NCBI RefSeq assembly: GCF_008831285.2
Contig: NC_045145.1
Coordinates: forward strand, 17,686,040 to 17,750,039
DNA: 64,000 nt
Reading direction: 5' to 3'
Source of the DNA: Nymphaea colorata
Taxonomy: Eukaryota; Streptophyta; Magnoliopsida; Nymphaeales; Nymphaeaceae
Part shown: piece by piece, positions 24,256 through 37,516 of the stretch
How the letters are laid out: each line of letters opens with the position of its first letter
Numbering within the stretch: the stretch's first letter is position 1
Made by a program: the position numbers and the translations under genes
The notes under the pieces: model-generated
Seen by the model: only the letters and a program-made list of their open reading frames with translations
What the model was told of the DNA's origin: nothing
The model's database searches: none

Positions 24256-27200
24256 CCAATTTGTGCCCACCAAAGTGGTATCCACCATGCTTGCATAAGG
24301 AGATTGTCAGCTCTACTTTTCTTTTTTGAAAGGTACGCACCGCCAAGGTTACTTTCTGAGAAGAATGTCCTGGTCATATGATCAGTGTTTTGCTGGATAT
24401 GTATAGACATGAATATGACTAAATCTGAATATATATTATAAAGAAACTTAAAAATACATGACTGATTGGATGTAGGCATCTCATTAAAAGTCTGCCAGCT
24501 GAGTTCTCAATTGACTTGTTGGTGACATAGATAATACACCCACAGATGTGCCAAAATAACGTTGCAGGCAAGCTCATCCAACACAGCCTAGATATTGGAA
24601 AGAATGCCCATCTTATCATCTGAAATTATTTTTGCAAGAGTCATGTCTGAGGCTACTCTGAGCTTGATGCTGACCTGACCTGGCCAGGACACTTAGTGAT
24701 CTGTGCAGCATACTTCCTGAAGTTTGCTCAAAAGTGTATTGACTCCTCTGGGAGTATGCTTGCCCTCTAGGGACATGTTTGACTAGAGTTTGCTGATGAA
24801 GATAAAAGGAAATTACTACTGTAATTTTACATGTACCTTAAGAAGCTTCATGCAATCTGAAGCTCCAGCAGGTGGCTGCTATAAAATTAGGACTGTAGAA
24901 TCACACTGACTGTAGGTCAGATATAATTTGTAACCTGCAAGCTTCTATCTTTAGAGAAGAACCTTCCATTTGTAAACCATTTGTAAATGTTAGAGTGCTT
25001 TAATTTCGACGTAAGTTACATGGTACTTCCACAAGGTCCACGTGCCCGTGTGCCCGTACCCATGCGTAAAGTGGGTACTTGGACACACTTCAGTATTTTT
25101 TAGCTCGAATCTGATCTAAACTATTTAATTTTACTTGATTTAATTTTTTATGACTCAGTTCTCATTTTGTTCTTTAGAGTTATTGTTCATTGGCATATAA
25201 TGCTTTTATTTATATCACTTGTTTATTTAAATGTTTCTTTAATTTTGTTTTTTTGTGCTATTTTTCATATACATACGTATATATATCCTTCCGTATCTCC
25301 ATACCCATGTTTTCTAAATTAACATGTCCATACCCGTATCTCTTTACCTATACCCGAGCTGTACCCTTACCCATGTGACGTAGGACGTAAACTACCAGTT
25401 ATTGCATTTTTCCCCTATAAGGAGTGACCTTCATGGCTATTTCTGCATTCTTTAGTAAAACTAGGACCCATACTGATATTATTAAATAGAAAAGACCCTA
25501 AAGCAAGTGAAGTGAAGTTAGGGAATCCTCTGTAAGATGTATCAGTATACTCCTTGATAAGTTTTGGGTTTCTGAAATTCATTCATAAATACCACTAACT
25601 TGTGGCTATGTATTGACCACGCCCTGTAAATATGAGATCTGTTAAACATGCCTGAAGAGAAGCAACTTCTAATGAGCTTGAAGGGAAGTAACTTCTAATA
25701 TTATACGACCCTAGATCTTGGCTGATTTTTTTGTTAGTATCACATGTATATCCATTGGAAAGTACCATGAAAGGAAACATTGTATATCTGTTAGTTCGCT
25801 TAAATATTCCACTGTTTTATTCTAATCAAACTGCAGTGATTTATTTTATGTTATATTGTTGAGGTCAACTGACATGAATAATGTCAAATATTGTCAATTA
25901 GGTATAATTGCCCAGATCATGTTAATCCTGCAGAGTTTCTGGCTGACCTTATATCAGTGGACTATACTTCTGCTGAGAGCATTGAACATTCTCAGAAGAG
26001 GATCAAGGGACTAGCTCAGCACTTTTCATCAAATGTACTGCATTTAAGTCCAGTGTCTTTGCAAAGTCGCATTAAACATGGTTCAAGATTTGCTCAAAGA
26101 TCCATTAGCAAGCAAAATGTGGGTTGGTGGAGACAATTTTGGTTGCTTCTTAGACGTGCCTGGATGCAGGTTAATCATTTTACAGTTATTCTTGAAGTGT
26201 CTTTGCAAATTAACTTGTTGGTTATATTGTGCGGGTACTGATACAGACCAATATCATAGGCGTTATCTGTTTCCATAATGTGGGAAAAGTGATACAGTTT
26301 TCTTCTTCACAAAGAGAGAACAGAAAAAAGTGAATTTAAATATGAGCATGAAACTTAAACAAAAAATCAAGATATATTAGACAAGAGTCATAAAATTTTG
26401 TCAAGCTTTGTTGTCTTCTTCTGCCCATCATTACCTGGATAATCTTTTGTGGTTTAGCTGAGATAAACACTTCTGTTGAATCTACACTATGGCCAGCTTG
26501 TTGCTAATGGAATGCCATTTCACTTGCACTTCCTTATTGAAACTGGTCTTGGTTTCATAGTTCTTAAGAACAGTTAGTTTCTGAAAGTTGGCTTGTGAAA
26601 TTGATTCTAACAACATTATTCTTCAGGCATTGCGGGATGGTCCCACCAACATAGTTCGGACAAGAATGTCAGTTGCCTCAGCCATAATATTTGGATCAGT
26701 ATTTTGGCGGATGGGGAGGTCCCAAACATCTATACAGGACAGGATGGGGCTTCTTCAGGTATGATAGATTTTTTTTCCATCAATTTTTTATTGCTTGTTC
26801 TTTATTGTTTGATTAATGAGAACCCTTACCTGTTGATAGCTAGAATCGTAGACAAAGTATATGTACTAATATAGCCTTCGGACTTTGGCACTTGTTGAAG
26901 GTTGCTGCTATAAACACTGCTATGGCAGCGCTAACAAAAACAGTTGGTGTGTTCCCAAAAGAGCGGGCTATAGTTGACAGAGAGAATAAAAAGGGGTCAT
27001 ATGCTTTAGGACCCTATTTATTGTCTAAGCTGATAGCTGAGATCCCTATTGGAGCAGCATTTCCTCTGATCTTTGGTACAATTTTATACCCAATGGCACG
27101 CCTGCATCCAAGCTTATCTAGGTAAACATCTTCTCCTGTTTCTATGAAGTGACTGCAATCAACATTTGCAACAAATATTTCACTAATTCATTTGTTTTTC

Positions 27201-29114
27201 TTCTGTTTGATGGTATTATTTGGATCACGACTCTAATTCCAGGTTTTTTTTTTCTAACATAAAATAATTTTGTAGTTGCACTTCAGTTGGCTTGTGCATC
27301 CTATGTCAGCACAATCCAGTTCCTGGGTACTCAATGGACATGCTCAAACTGATATTAGATGGTCAATACTGTACAGTGTCATTTTTTTTTTCTTTTGTCA
27401 TCATCTTTAAAACTTTATGTTGTGAAAGGTGGCTATGAATTGGATGTTGTTAATTGTAACATGTATTTGTTGTGCTTGTGCCTAACTTTTGTCACCAAAA
27501 ATCAATTCATATATAGGAAATATATACTTGTTATAAGTGGGTCCATCAGACCGTTTTTTTCATTAGTTTTAAGTCATAACATCTCTTTTCTTATAATCTG
27601 CACCAACTATTCTCCTATTATTATTTCAGGATTTGATAATGAACTGTTCCTTAATGTTCACGGAGATAGGGACATGATTTGCATGGATACATGAGTCGCA
27701 CTTTAGTGTTTTGTCAAATTTATAGTTTCTGCATCAAAATTTTCTTTTAGTTTCTAAATAATGGATTTTAACAGTTCAGGAATATCATTGTGCTTAGGAG
27801 CTGATGCTTACTGTGCATTTTGTGTTTTATTTCCTGTCTTGAGATTCCCAGAGTAAAAGCAATTTTAGGTCTGACCTGCTATTGAGTTTGGAAGTCATTA
27901 TATGATCCCGAGAATTCACCAGTAAATTTGTTATCTTATTTTGAAGTTTTAGTACTTATTTCTTTATTTTTCTACCAACATACAGATTTGGGAAATTCTG
28001 TGGTCTTGTTACTGTAGAGTCATTTGTTGCGTCTGCTATGGGTCTAACAGTTGGAGCTATGGTGCCAACAACAGAAGCTGCTATGGCTCTAGGGCCTTCC
28101 CTTATGACTGTCTTTATTGTGTTTGGAGGTTATTACATAAATACTGAGAATGCACCAGTAATTTTCCGTTGGATTCCTCAAGTTTCTCTAATTCGCTGGT
28201 AATATTTATTTGTTCTATGAGTTCCTGGATTTGTTTTCTTTAAAAATGCCATGAAAACTTATGCTGATGAACTACCTAATGGTAATGACTAACACCAGGG
28301 CCTTTCAAGGGCTTTGTATCAATGAGTTCACTGGCCTTCAATTTGATCAACACCAGCCATTTGACATCCAAACAGGAGAGCAGGTAAAGTCTAGAACCAT
28401 ATGCCCTTCCTCATGTTTTAAGAATTTCTATCACTTCTAACTGCATTCAGATTAGTTATGTTTATCAGAAAATAAAGTTGAAACTGGGCCGCATCAAATA
28501 AGAAATATTCTATTGAAGCTTTCTGAAATTCCAAAATTTGGAAAAATTTCTCCATGTTACAGACTTGCTAAAACTGAAACAGTATTGCAAGTTGCAAGTA
28601 TAAACTAATGAAACATTGTTAGCTTGGTCTGCTTTTGGAGCATTCCGTATAACCTAAAGCTGCATAATTGATTTGTTCATTCCATCCCAGCCAATTGCAT
28701 GTGTCCTATAAATATATTTCTTATGTACTTTATAGAATCATTTGAATCAAACAACTACAAATGCAACTGGTGCTATATAAACACAGTGTAACTGCTATGG
28801 ATGGGATATGACCAGTAGAGTAACATGTTTGACACTTCCTACTCGTGATGGAATCTATTGGTCACTAGCAAGTCAATTAAATTAATTTGCCTTGTTTCCT
28901 GAAAAAAAATTGTTGGAGCTTATCGGCAATTTTTTCTTACGTTTCCTTCTATCAGGTTCTGGAGAGGCTTTCATTTGGCGGAAGTCATATTTCACAAACA
29001 GTTTTGGCTCAAGGCAGAATACTTATGTTTTGGTACTGGGCAACCTATGTGTTACTGCACAAAAACAAGCCCAAGTACCAGCAGTTGGAGCCACCGCCAC
29101 AGTCCGAAGTATGA
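19966..29114 (+). CDS. ABC transporter G family, half-size, ABCG7-like
   Basis: Half-size ABCG (WBC) transporter, expected to dimerise and export an unknown substrate. Coding exons: 19966-20214, 21560-21750, 21857-22007, 22693-22825, 22969-23167, 25902-26169, 26627-26758, 26901-27121, 27986-28198, 28299-28383, 28956-29114; 2001 nt, 666 residues. A hydrophobic stretch (residues 13-31) and an acidic linker precede the ATPase domain: Walker A GPSGAGKT (105-112), Q-loop RQED (152-155), signature ISGGE (213-217), Walker B IIFADEP (233-239), H-loop His270. The ABC2-type membrane domain follows ([78 protein letters not shown]). All catalytic motifs are intact. The order and wording of motifs match Arabidopsis ABCG7 (At2g01320), but the protein ends at [10 protein letters not shown], about 50-60 residues short of the Arabidopsis acidic tail. 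Membrane location is not shown by the sequence. Confidence 0.94.
24061..24254. repeat. (TC)n and (TA)n microsatellites in ABCG7 intron 5
   Basis: A (TC)n run at 24061-24095 and a (TA)n run at about 24220-24254 lie in the 2.7-kb fifth intron (23168-25901). That intron also has repeated CCCGTACCCATG-like words near 25040-25080 and 25300-25375, which suggest an old insertion. None of this touches the coding exons. Confidence 0.85.
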
Positions 29115-31489
29115 TGTGATAAGTATGCCGGATTATTATCCTGGCCAATGCTAAGAAATATCCAATAGTAAAATGTATTATTTGATTCACTGACAAAGTT
29201 TACTCTTTGCGTGATCAATTTTGGCAGAAATTAGACGGAACTCTTGAGAAATGGCTTGGTATCTTTAGCATGCAGAAAAAAGGTGGAATTGTCTGGCATA
29301 AAAAATTACAAGAAAATTATTTACATACGAAAAGTTCTAGGAAATCAATGTCCCTATAATTAGTTACTAACAGCAGCAAATGTATGGTGTTCATGGAAGA
29401 AAAGCTTTTGTGTGCAGCAGAACGATACATGATACCCAGGTATCATTGTTCTTCAAGAATTAATTGATAAACTGGGAGACATTATCTAAGTGACAGCCAA
29501 CCTGTGATCCTCATCTCACTTAAACCTGGCAGGACACACTTGTGAAGCCATGTGGGATGGCATGTCTGCACTAACATGCGCACAAATAAATCTTCAAAAT
29601 GGCGGCGCAACACATGATCGGTGCTTCATGGTTAGATCTTTGTACATGTCATGGTGGTATCGTTTGTGGTTACTGAATTTAATGGCTGTATGCAAATGAC
29701 TCTGAGTTATCTGCAATCAAATTAAATGACCAGGGTGCTTTCAAATCGGAGCTGGTGCACAGGTTTTAATCGAATTTGGGACATTAGCAGCTGTTACAGC
29801 TGTGCCTTTTCAACAGCTACTGAGTAAGATTTTGTGTTTTTCTTTTCCCAACAGATTTCGGGATCTTAATGGACTGGCTATTGTGGCTAATACTTACAAA
29901 CGCTCAGTTCGCTATTATCCCAACATTTTCCCACTGGTTTAGAGTTTTGGAAAACTTTGCCTACAATCTGTTGTAATAAGCAACCAAAGAGACTGTGTAT
30001 AGATGCTGTTGAAATCGGAGGTGGTACTCCACCTCCACGCCTCAGACATTTCCCAGTCGCTGGTTTTATCTTAACACCAAAAATTAACAATTTAAGAGCC
30101 GACATTTTCTGACTGTCTTGGAAAGATGGCTTTTCCTCTCTCCCTCTCTCTCTGTACTGTACTGCGTGCTGAAATGCATGCACAGGCACGTAGAACGGCA
30201 GAGGGAGGTAGATTCCTCAATTCACCAGCAGTTGGAGGTTTTCGCAAGCAACCAGTACACACTGTAGCAGTGACGTGACACATCACGGAAGCCTTAGGAG
30301 TTGGCAATTTATAGGCACCCATTTCAGACTCCATAGATAGGGATGGAAATCAGACTGCACAAATTTTTGTCGAAGTTATTTTAAATAAAAATATAAACAC
30401 GCTATCTTGATGATGAATACCAATCTAACACAACACATATTCCAATGCAAGTTGTTTTCATGGAAATTGTTGATTTTTCTACTGCCAAAATTTTGATGTT
30501 ATAGAAGCTGTTAATTTTTATGATTAATACACACTTAAAACTGAAGAATGCGCTTAGTATACGTTTCTTATCAGATCCCTCTAAAAGGTCGGATCTGTAA
30601 GATAAGATTGCACAAAAGTATTTGATAATCTATTCTAAGTAATTTTTTTTTGCTCTAACCTAAGTGGATTTATGTATGTATGTATGTACTATGCCATTTA
30701 CTTTTAGTTAAAAAATTATTTTAAATGAAATATAAACATGCTAGTATGCTTATCTATGCTAATTGAGTACAAAATGCACTTTAATTTTAGTTGTTTGTCG
30801 AAATAATATTGATTTTTTCATTATAAAAAATTTTGCATTATAAAAGCATTAATTTTTTACAATTAAAAAGCATATTTCCAGTCAAGAATAGGGGCAAATT
30901 TGACTTAGTATACATCTCCTATCAAACCGTTCTTAACGCCACTCAAACAAAGTTAGATGGCACCCAAAAAAAAAAAATCGATAATTTATTTTAAAGAGTC
31001 TTGTTTCCATCCCTCACTTAAATGGTATGGGGTATAAACCTTTTTTTATATATATACATACACACAAACGCAACTAGATATTAATTTGTACAAATCATGT
31101 CAAGCCAAACACGATATCTGTCTCTTTCTTCATTTAGTTGACTTTATAAAAGGTGAGAAGGAGGGAAAATGATATTTAGTTGGCTAAGAGATAAACTCAA
31201 TTAGTTGACATGTCTTAATAGTAAACATGATGTGAATGAAAAACCTTAAGTATTGACAGTTTGAGATGCTAAAAAGAATTAACAAATTAAATACAAAAAG
31301 TCGCAAGATAATGTGAAAGATTGTTAGCAACCGAAGTGCAAACATGTCACGTGAGTCGTCTTAGAGATTTAGAGTCTGAAGCATAGGCATTGGTGGGCCT
31401 GCTGTTTGCGCAAGCAATTGCAGATTCTTCGTCCCAAACAGCGACTTCCCACCTGCTCCATTCCAATTATGCGCCCCTCCCTTCGAACC
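29115..31489. other. Downstream of ABCG7-like gene; no gene seen
   Basis: The first few hundred bases are the ABCG7 3' UTR. The rest is AT-rich with a minus-strand purine tract near 30130-30150 and ATGT microrepeats at 30675-30690. Open frames here are short and have no family signature. Confidence 0.5.
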
Positions 31490-31540
31490 AAGTGGGTGGG
31501 AAATGCTAGGCTGCCCACTGGTCACGAGTTCGAACCTCAT
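31490..31540 (+). mobile_element. SINE-like fragment with Pol III boxes
   Basis: AAGTGGGTGGGAAATGC (box A-like) is followed by GGTCACGAGTTCGAACCTC, a strong match to the tRNA/SINE B box. The arrangement fits a tRNA-derived SINE. There is no cloverleaf, so it is not a tRNA gene. The boundaries are uncertain; the retroelement may run further right toward 31700. Confidence 0.4.
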
Positions 31541-31720
31541 TAAAATATATTCCATTTGTACCTGCACTCTTGGTGAAGACTACCGGAGTTAACCAAAGCT
31601 TCCCCCTTCCCTATGCCTTCAGAGTCTAGGGCTGCGTCGGCTTGTGTAGGAGGTTGTTTCCCATGGAAATTGAATAGCGGACTCGTGGCCTTCTACCAGT
31701 CACTGATGCAACCGGCTAAG

Positions 31721-31901
31721 CAGTGGCAGAGCCAAAAAAATTGGTTGGAGGAACACTTGTTTAAACAAACTCAAATTTGGTGGGATACTCTTATATATAT
31801 ATAAGGATAAATATTTAAGATTTCTATTTAAAAAATAAAAAACTTTTAAGAAGTTGGTGTCGGCAACTGCCCACACCAGCTACAATGTGGCTACGCCACT
31901 G
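31721..31901 (+). mobile_element. Non-autonomous hAT-type miniature element, copy 1 (181 bp)
   Basis: The left end is CAGTGGCAGAGCCA and the right end TGGCTACGCCACTG, imperfect inverted repeats of the CAGTGGCGGAGCCA kind found on plant hAT elements. Flanking 8-mers CGGCTAAG (31713-31720) and CAGTTAAG (31902-31909) match at 6 of 8 positions; both differences are transitions, as expected for an aged hAT 8-bp target duplication. The inside is AT-rich and non-coding, with GGCAACTGCCCACACC near the right end. A sister copy lies at 50143. Confidence 0.75.
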
Positions 31902-34249
31902 CAGTTAAGACTTTTGGAGTTCAGGGGACTGAGTTCTCTGCTTATTGGATCTGTTGCTAATGTATTGACATGAAAAAAATCTGAAGTAAACATTCTTGTT
32001 CATAAATAACAAGTCTGTCGTGCCCTATAGCGAATTCGTTTTACTTTCTTAAAATTTTCTTTTTCTTTTTGGAATTTATAATAACCTTGTAATTGATGAC
32101 ACTGAATCATCAAATGAGCCTTTATCAGCTTCATGTAGGGGCCATCTAGCATCAGGAACAAGGTGCGAGTGTTTCATGAACCTCTCTCAAAATTGAGATA
32201 GTTTTTCACAACAGTTGAACAAGTTTCAATTTTGATGTAGATTCATGGAACACTCCCATGTTATTCCTAATGTCAAGCGGCCCCTTAAGTTGTGGCTTGA
32301 TTTGGTGTCATGTTTTAGAGTTAGATCATTTGGGCTCCAAAAGATTTTTTAGACAAAGTAGTTCACAACAGGATCTCTTGATGGAATGCAGCTGACTCTT
32401 CATGTCCTCATCATGGCTGTGAATGTCCTTGCTAATTTAGGTTCAGTGGCTCATAATTTGAATTGTTGTTGGAATTTGTCAAATTCAAATTGGCTCCATC
32501 CGTTCAATTTAGTAGATCTTGGAGATAATTAATGTAAAAGATGAAATGTCGATTGATAAATACTCCTTGAAGTTTCTCAAAGGAGTACACGGACTCCCTA
32601 TTAGTTGATTGGCAGCTCATAACTCACTATGAGAAATCTTGAAGATATCAGAAGAGAAATGCTATCCCCACTCGTACTAAGCCATAACTTTTAACAAAGG
32701 TTGATTGTGATTTTTTTTTTTTGTTCAAATAACAATTAAAGTGAAACAAGGTCAGGAACAACAAATCTCTTTGTGATAAACATATTCATTTTGCAAATTC
32801 ATTATCACAGGTAGTTTCTATAAAGGATTAGACTAATGATATATACAATACTTGAATTAGCGATGTAGATGCTACATAGTTGGTTCTCATCTTTCATAGA
32901 CTACGAGTGCAATAGGAATATCTGTCGGCAAAAAGATCACCCTAAGATGATCATCTCATGGTTATTGAGAACGAATCAAATCAGATCGTTCTATATCTCA
33001 AACTTTTTGACTCCGTGAATGGTAGGAGCTGTCTGTTCACATGCACATGCACACCGCTATCAGCCTAATGACTTGTTAGAAGAAAAAAAATAAAATGGTA
33101 AGAGGAAAATCTTAAATGAATGGCTTCATATATATCTTGCCGCTTTTGCTTATAATTGTAGGTCCTGTTTACACACCACCATTCTCCAAAATAATTAGTA
33201 GTAGAAATCTTGAGAGTGTTTTTCTGAAAACTTCATTAACCATCTGAGAAGAGAGATATAGAACTAGAAAGTTTTTGAAGAATGTGTGCACCTACTTTGC
33301 TTTTGAAATAACTAATTTATATTTATTACCCTCTTATTAAAATTAGTATTTAAAATACACATGTTACGTAGGTTTATTTGTATACCTTTTATTTTATATT
33401 TTTGCATGTATGAAGTTAACGGTTTTCACAATATGATGAATTTTTATCTTGAACAAACTTTCCTTTTTCTTTTTAATGGAAAATGCATTGCGCCGATTAG
33501 TTTTAGCCAACTTCCATAACTTTCTGTGGTCACTTCATTTCAAAAGTAGATTTTCTAGTTCGAAGAGAAATGGTGTATCCAAATTTAAAAACTTGAAAAG
33601 GTGCGGATGATTTGAAATGATTAATAATGTGAACACTATTATAAGCAGATTAAAAGCTCGTTGCCGAGATGCATCTGATTGCCTCATGTAGTCTGATTTT
33701 AGATGTTCATGCTACCAATGAGGTGGATTTTAATTCAGACGTCCTAGACTCCTATTTCTTTCTAATTTTAAAACAGACACATTTTGGAGGTGAAACAATT
33801 AAGGTGGATTTGATTGCCGCTGACAGCAAATCTCCAATATTTGAGAACCATAGATTTTAAGATCAGACCCTCATCATTCTGATTTTAAATCTGACCTTTT
33901 TTCAATAAAAAAAAGGTGAAATAAAAGCTGTTCAGTGTGGCATTGATTTTACCTTATATCTTTTGTCACAACAAACGCACGCCATATGAAGTAATAAAAA
34001 AAAATTAATACCTAAGATAAAGATCCAAATATGAATCTTATAAACTCCTAAAATCCTTAATTTCAAAAAGCACAAAATTTTAAGTGAATCTCTTGCGGAT
34101 CAGAAAAGCATGCCATGCGACTCATGTCGAAGATCTTGTGATACTGACATCATGATGGGTTCTCATTCTCTTTTCAAGCGCCTTTTGCGACGTTTGTGTG
34201 TTTTATTCAAGAACTAAAAAAAAAAAAAAAATTCAGTCAGCTTGTCTGT
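31902..34249. other. Gene-free, AT-rich
   Basis: No coding exon, RNA gene or element end could be supported. Two stretches (32165-32200 and 32215-32260) carry related wording around CATGAACCTCTCTC and CATGGAACACTCCC in opposite orientation, perhaps a weak inverted repeat. Poly(A) and poly(T) runs are frequent. Confidence 0.4.
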
Positions 34250-35340
34250 ATGTTTGATCGAAGTGCTCGGGCCGGCCTGAGAATTCATCTCAATCGGCCG
34301 TGAACCGAAGAACCCCACCCACGGCCGTCCCTCGCCGGAGCTGGCCGTGGAGTAGCCCTCGTTCATCTAGCTAGTTAGTCGCCGACGCAATGGAGACATG
34401 TACTTGTGACGTAACCGGGAAAGGGGAGGAGAGAAAAAAGCAAACCAGGATCGAACATTCATCATTCACATCCTGCCGCGACACAGGGAGAGCGTGGAAT
34501 GGTTTCGAGGGGATCGGAGCGGGCGCTTCCCTCTCTCTCCATGCCCCTCTCTTTCTCTGTGCCTGTCAGAGAATTGCAGATTTGGATGGTGGTGTCTTCT
34601 GAAATCAAGGAAAAGGGAGGGACTCCGATACTGTACAATCCTGTAGCGCACCATCATAAGCAAGGGGGAAGGGGCGGTGACGGGTGAGCAGTCCTACTCA
34701 TTCTTTTCTTCCTTTTTCCTCGTTGGTGGCCTTTTTTTTTTCTCTTGAAGAAAACCAATTTCACGGATCCATTGTCGTCGTGTTTCTCTTGTCCAGGTCT
34801 GCAACTCTGTTTTGGTCTTTTCTCTTTCGGCGTTAGGAGGAGCTACAGTGAGAAGAGCATTTATGGTACGGGTAGGTTTGGGAAAAGGCGATGGAGGAAG
34901 AGCCCCACACCCACAGAACTCTTTCTCATTCAGCCCCTGCCTCCTCCCCCCAACCAAAGCCTGACCCAGCAGTAGCACAGGGCCATGTCCCCCCTCTCTC
35001 TCGACCAACCATGACCCCACCATGGCCAGAGGCACACTCTTCTTTCCTTTTTCTTCCCTTCCCCAGTACGGCCCTATGACTCAGTAACCCAGTGGTAGAG
35101 GTCGCCATCGTCATCAATGGAGGGCGCACCTCCATGTTCACGCTCATGCTCAACGCTCCCACGATGGTGATGGTGAGAGAGGAGCCCATCTCGCTGCACA
35201 TGCGCCTCCATGGCGGCTTTCGGCCGGTCGGCCTCCCATCTAGCCCTTCTAAATAAGCTCGGCCATGACCTCCCCCACAACCAATTCTCCTTTACGTTTC
35301 ACTTCCTGTACTCTGCGTCACCCTATCGTGAATGTGAGAT
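34250..35340. other. GC-rich island without a coherent gene
   Basis: This stretch is clearly richer in G and C than its surroundings, with overlapping open frames of 60-113 codons on both strands. None has a recognisable domain or joins into a spliced product. It might be the first exon or promoter of an unmodelled transcript, a gene relic, or part of a transposable element. I assign no function. Confidence 0.35.
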
Positions 35341-36609
35341 CATCTCTTTCTCTCTCTGTCTGTCTCTGTGGAGTCAAGCCTGTTTAAGCAATGAAATCAT
35401 TTCTGAATTTGGATTAAGATGTTGCAACCCAAATTGAGATTTAACGAGCACATTGCCAAACAAGTTGGTCTGAAGCTGAACAAGATGAGAGACGTCAGAA
35501 TTTCAGATTAATAGAGGCAAACCCAGTAAGACATGATAATCATGTGATCGTCAATCGGGATTCCATGTCTTTAACAATGTTCATTATCATAAATGAACAA
35601 TTGCATGGCATTTCAGCAGTGGAAGCACTAAATTAACTAATGAATTGATTCCTGGTCCCTGCTTCAAGTGATTGGCCAACATTTTCAAATAATTGAACGG
35701 TTTTGTTTTCAAGTAATTTCTGATCCTAAACCTTCATAGAAGCAGTGATGAATCCACCATGCCGTGACTATCCAGTCTAACAGTCGTGGACCTCCCTCAC
35801 TGCACCAACCTTCTCGGATCTTGCTTTCAAGACAATTTTATAGTAAAAAAAATGATACAGGTGACAATGGAAATCCTAAGCCCTCCCCAAATGATATGTT
35901 TCTTTTCTTTCCTCTGAAAGTCATTGAGTAGGCCAACTACACGCGACACAGTTCAAACCTGATATATTATGTAGCTTCAAGATTAATGCAGGGCCTGGCC
36001 TGCATCTCTATGAGGAAAGCAAAGCAAGGTTTCTCCAACCGCTTGATAGAACAGGTTTAATGGCTCACTCAAAGGGGTCCAGCTATATGTAAGTGCACAG
36101 GTGAGTGAGGACCTATCACTTGTATGGGTCCGGTTTTAGTTTGAACGGCAAGCGAAGGACCCAGTTAGGGTCCGCAATCAGGTCAACCTGAGGACGCAAA
36201 TGGGTTGGATTTTGCTTCAAATTAATGAATGCAGTATCGACGATCAGAATAGCTCAAATGGGTGGGCTTGGGTGCGTCTATATGCAAGTAGGTTCTGTCA
36301 CTAGGTACCGACACAGCTTTAGACCCTATAGACAAAGGAAAAAAAGAAGGTGTTTCCATTCTTATGGTAATATTAGACCTTCCAGTCACCCCCAATATCC
36401 AAGGTCAGAATGAACTCAAGCACATGCAAAACCTTATATTGGATTAATTTAGACTTTTCTTCCCTTTCTTCACCAAACGTGGCAGTTAATATAAATATTT
36501 TTTTTCCACTTTAACAGAGGAAAAAAAACAAACAAACTTGAAACTGATTTCTTGAAATCATAGAAAGCAGGTGGCAGATCTTGTGCTTACAAAAAAAAAG
36601 AGCAAGTCA
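35341..36609. other. Gene-free spacer
   Basis: No supported coding sequence. A short CT-rich run is at 35345-35370. Nothing else stands out. Confidence 0.4.
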
Positions 36610-36828
36610 AGGGGCGGAGCTAAGAATTTTTGTTGAGAAAGGCCGAATTATAGTTTCAAAATTTTAATAGGGGCAAAATATTAGATTTTTAAATTTTTTA
36701 TATAAAATAAATGAACTTTTAAAAAAATTACATATAAATTTTAAAGAAATGAAGGGGCTCCAAAGGCTGGAATTTAAAAAAATGAAGAGCCCGCCAAGGC
36801 CCCTTCCGCCCCCCTTGGCTCGGCCCCT
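36610..36828. mobile_element. hAT-like miniature element with inverted ends (about 220 bp)
   Basis: The left end AGGGGCGGAGCTAAG and the inverse of the right end, AGGGGCCGAGCCAAG, match at 13 of 15 positions. The inside is AT-rich and non-coding. The ends resemble those at 31721 and 50143 (shared GGCGGAGC core), but the interior differs. I could not find an 8-bp target duplication, so the superfamily call is tentative. Confidence 0.5.
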
Positions 36829-36899
36829 GCCCACCCGATCAATCGGGTCATCCGTACTGCAAACAACCCATACATCACACCAACCCCTTTGAGTCTAAC

Positions 36900-37516
36900 A
36901 GATTTCACATGTTAGCATATTCACTACCATTAACTCATATATATGCATGACCTCACATTATCTTTCGCATCAAATATCATAGACCTATGTCATAGGGACA
37001 CATCATTTTATGCCGAGGGATACCATATCGAGTGCACGACACGTAAGAATTGCCGACGGCCCAGACCGTTGGAAATTCTATTCCGAACGGGAAATCTCCC
37101 AATGATACATTTGAATTGCCAACGGCACTAAGGGGTCTTTGCCAATGGTTCCAACAATGTTGCGGTAAACCCTATACTGTTCCAGCATCATTTAAGTGGT
37201 TTTCCTATTAAGGGTTTAATAAATTAGTTCTCATCAAAACTTGGTTCTTATACTGAAAAAAAAAATTGACTATAACGACTAAGAAAGGATCTTGCCTTCA
37301 GGGAAAAAATCATCTAAGTTTTAGGCGTCGATCTCATATGATTACAAAAAACCGACGAATTACCGACAAGCTGAAAATGTCGGTGAAACATGGCCAAGCG
37401 TCGTTAATGGTTTTTCCAACGTTGGCATTGATCGTTGGTGAAGAGCATGCCGGTAAAAGTTGCTTTTCATGGACGGACGTCCGGTGAATCCATCCTTTTT
37501 TTTTTTTTTGTAGTAT
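36900..37516. mobile_element. Possible CACTA-type transposon end
   Basis: The segment has repeated GCCGACGGC, GCCAACGGC, CCGACGAATTACCGAC and GTCGGTG-like words in both orientations and finishes with a long T run followed by GTAGTA. CACTA elements end in TTTTGTAGTG and have such subterminal repeats. The last base is wrong (A for G) and no matching left end was found; CACTACC at 36927 is only a weak candidate. Confidence 0.3.

Noticed and set aside
31490..31540. Possible tRNA gene because of GAGTTCGAACCTC
   Set aside because: The B box is good but there is no acceptor stem or cloverleaf; kept only as SINE-like.
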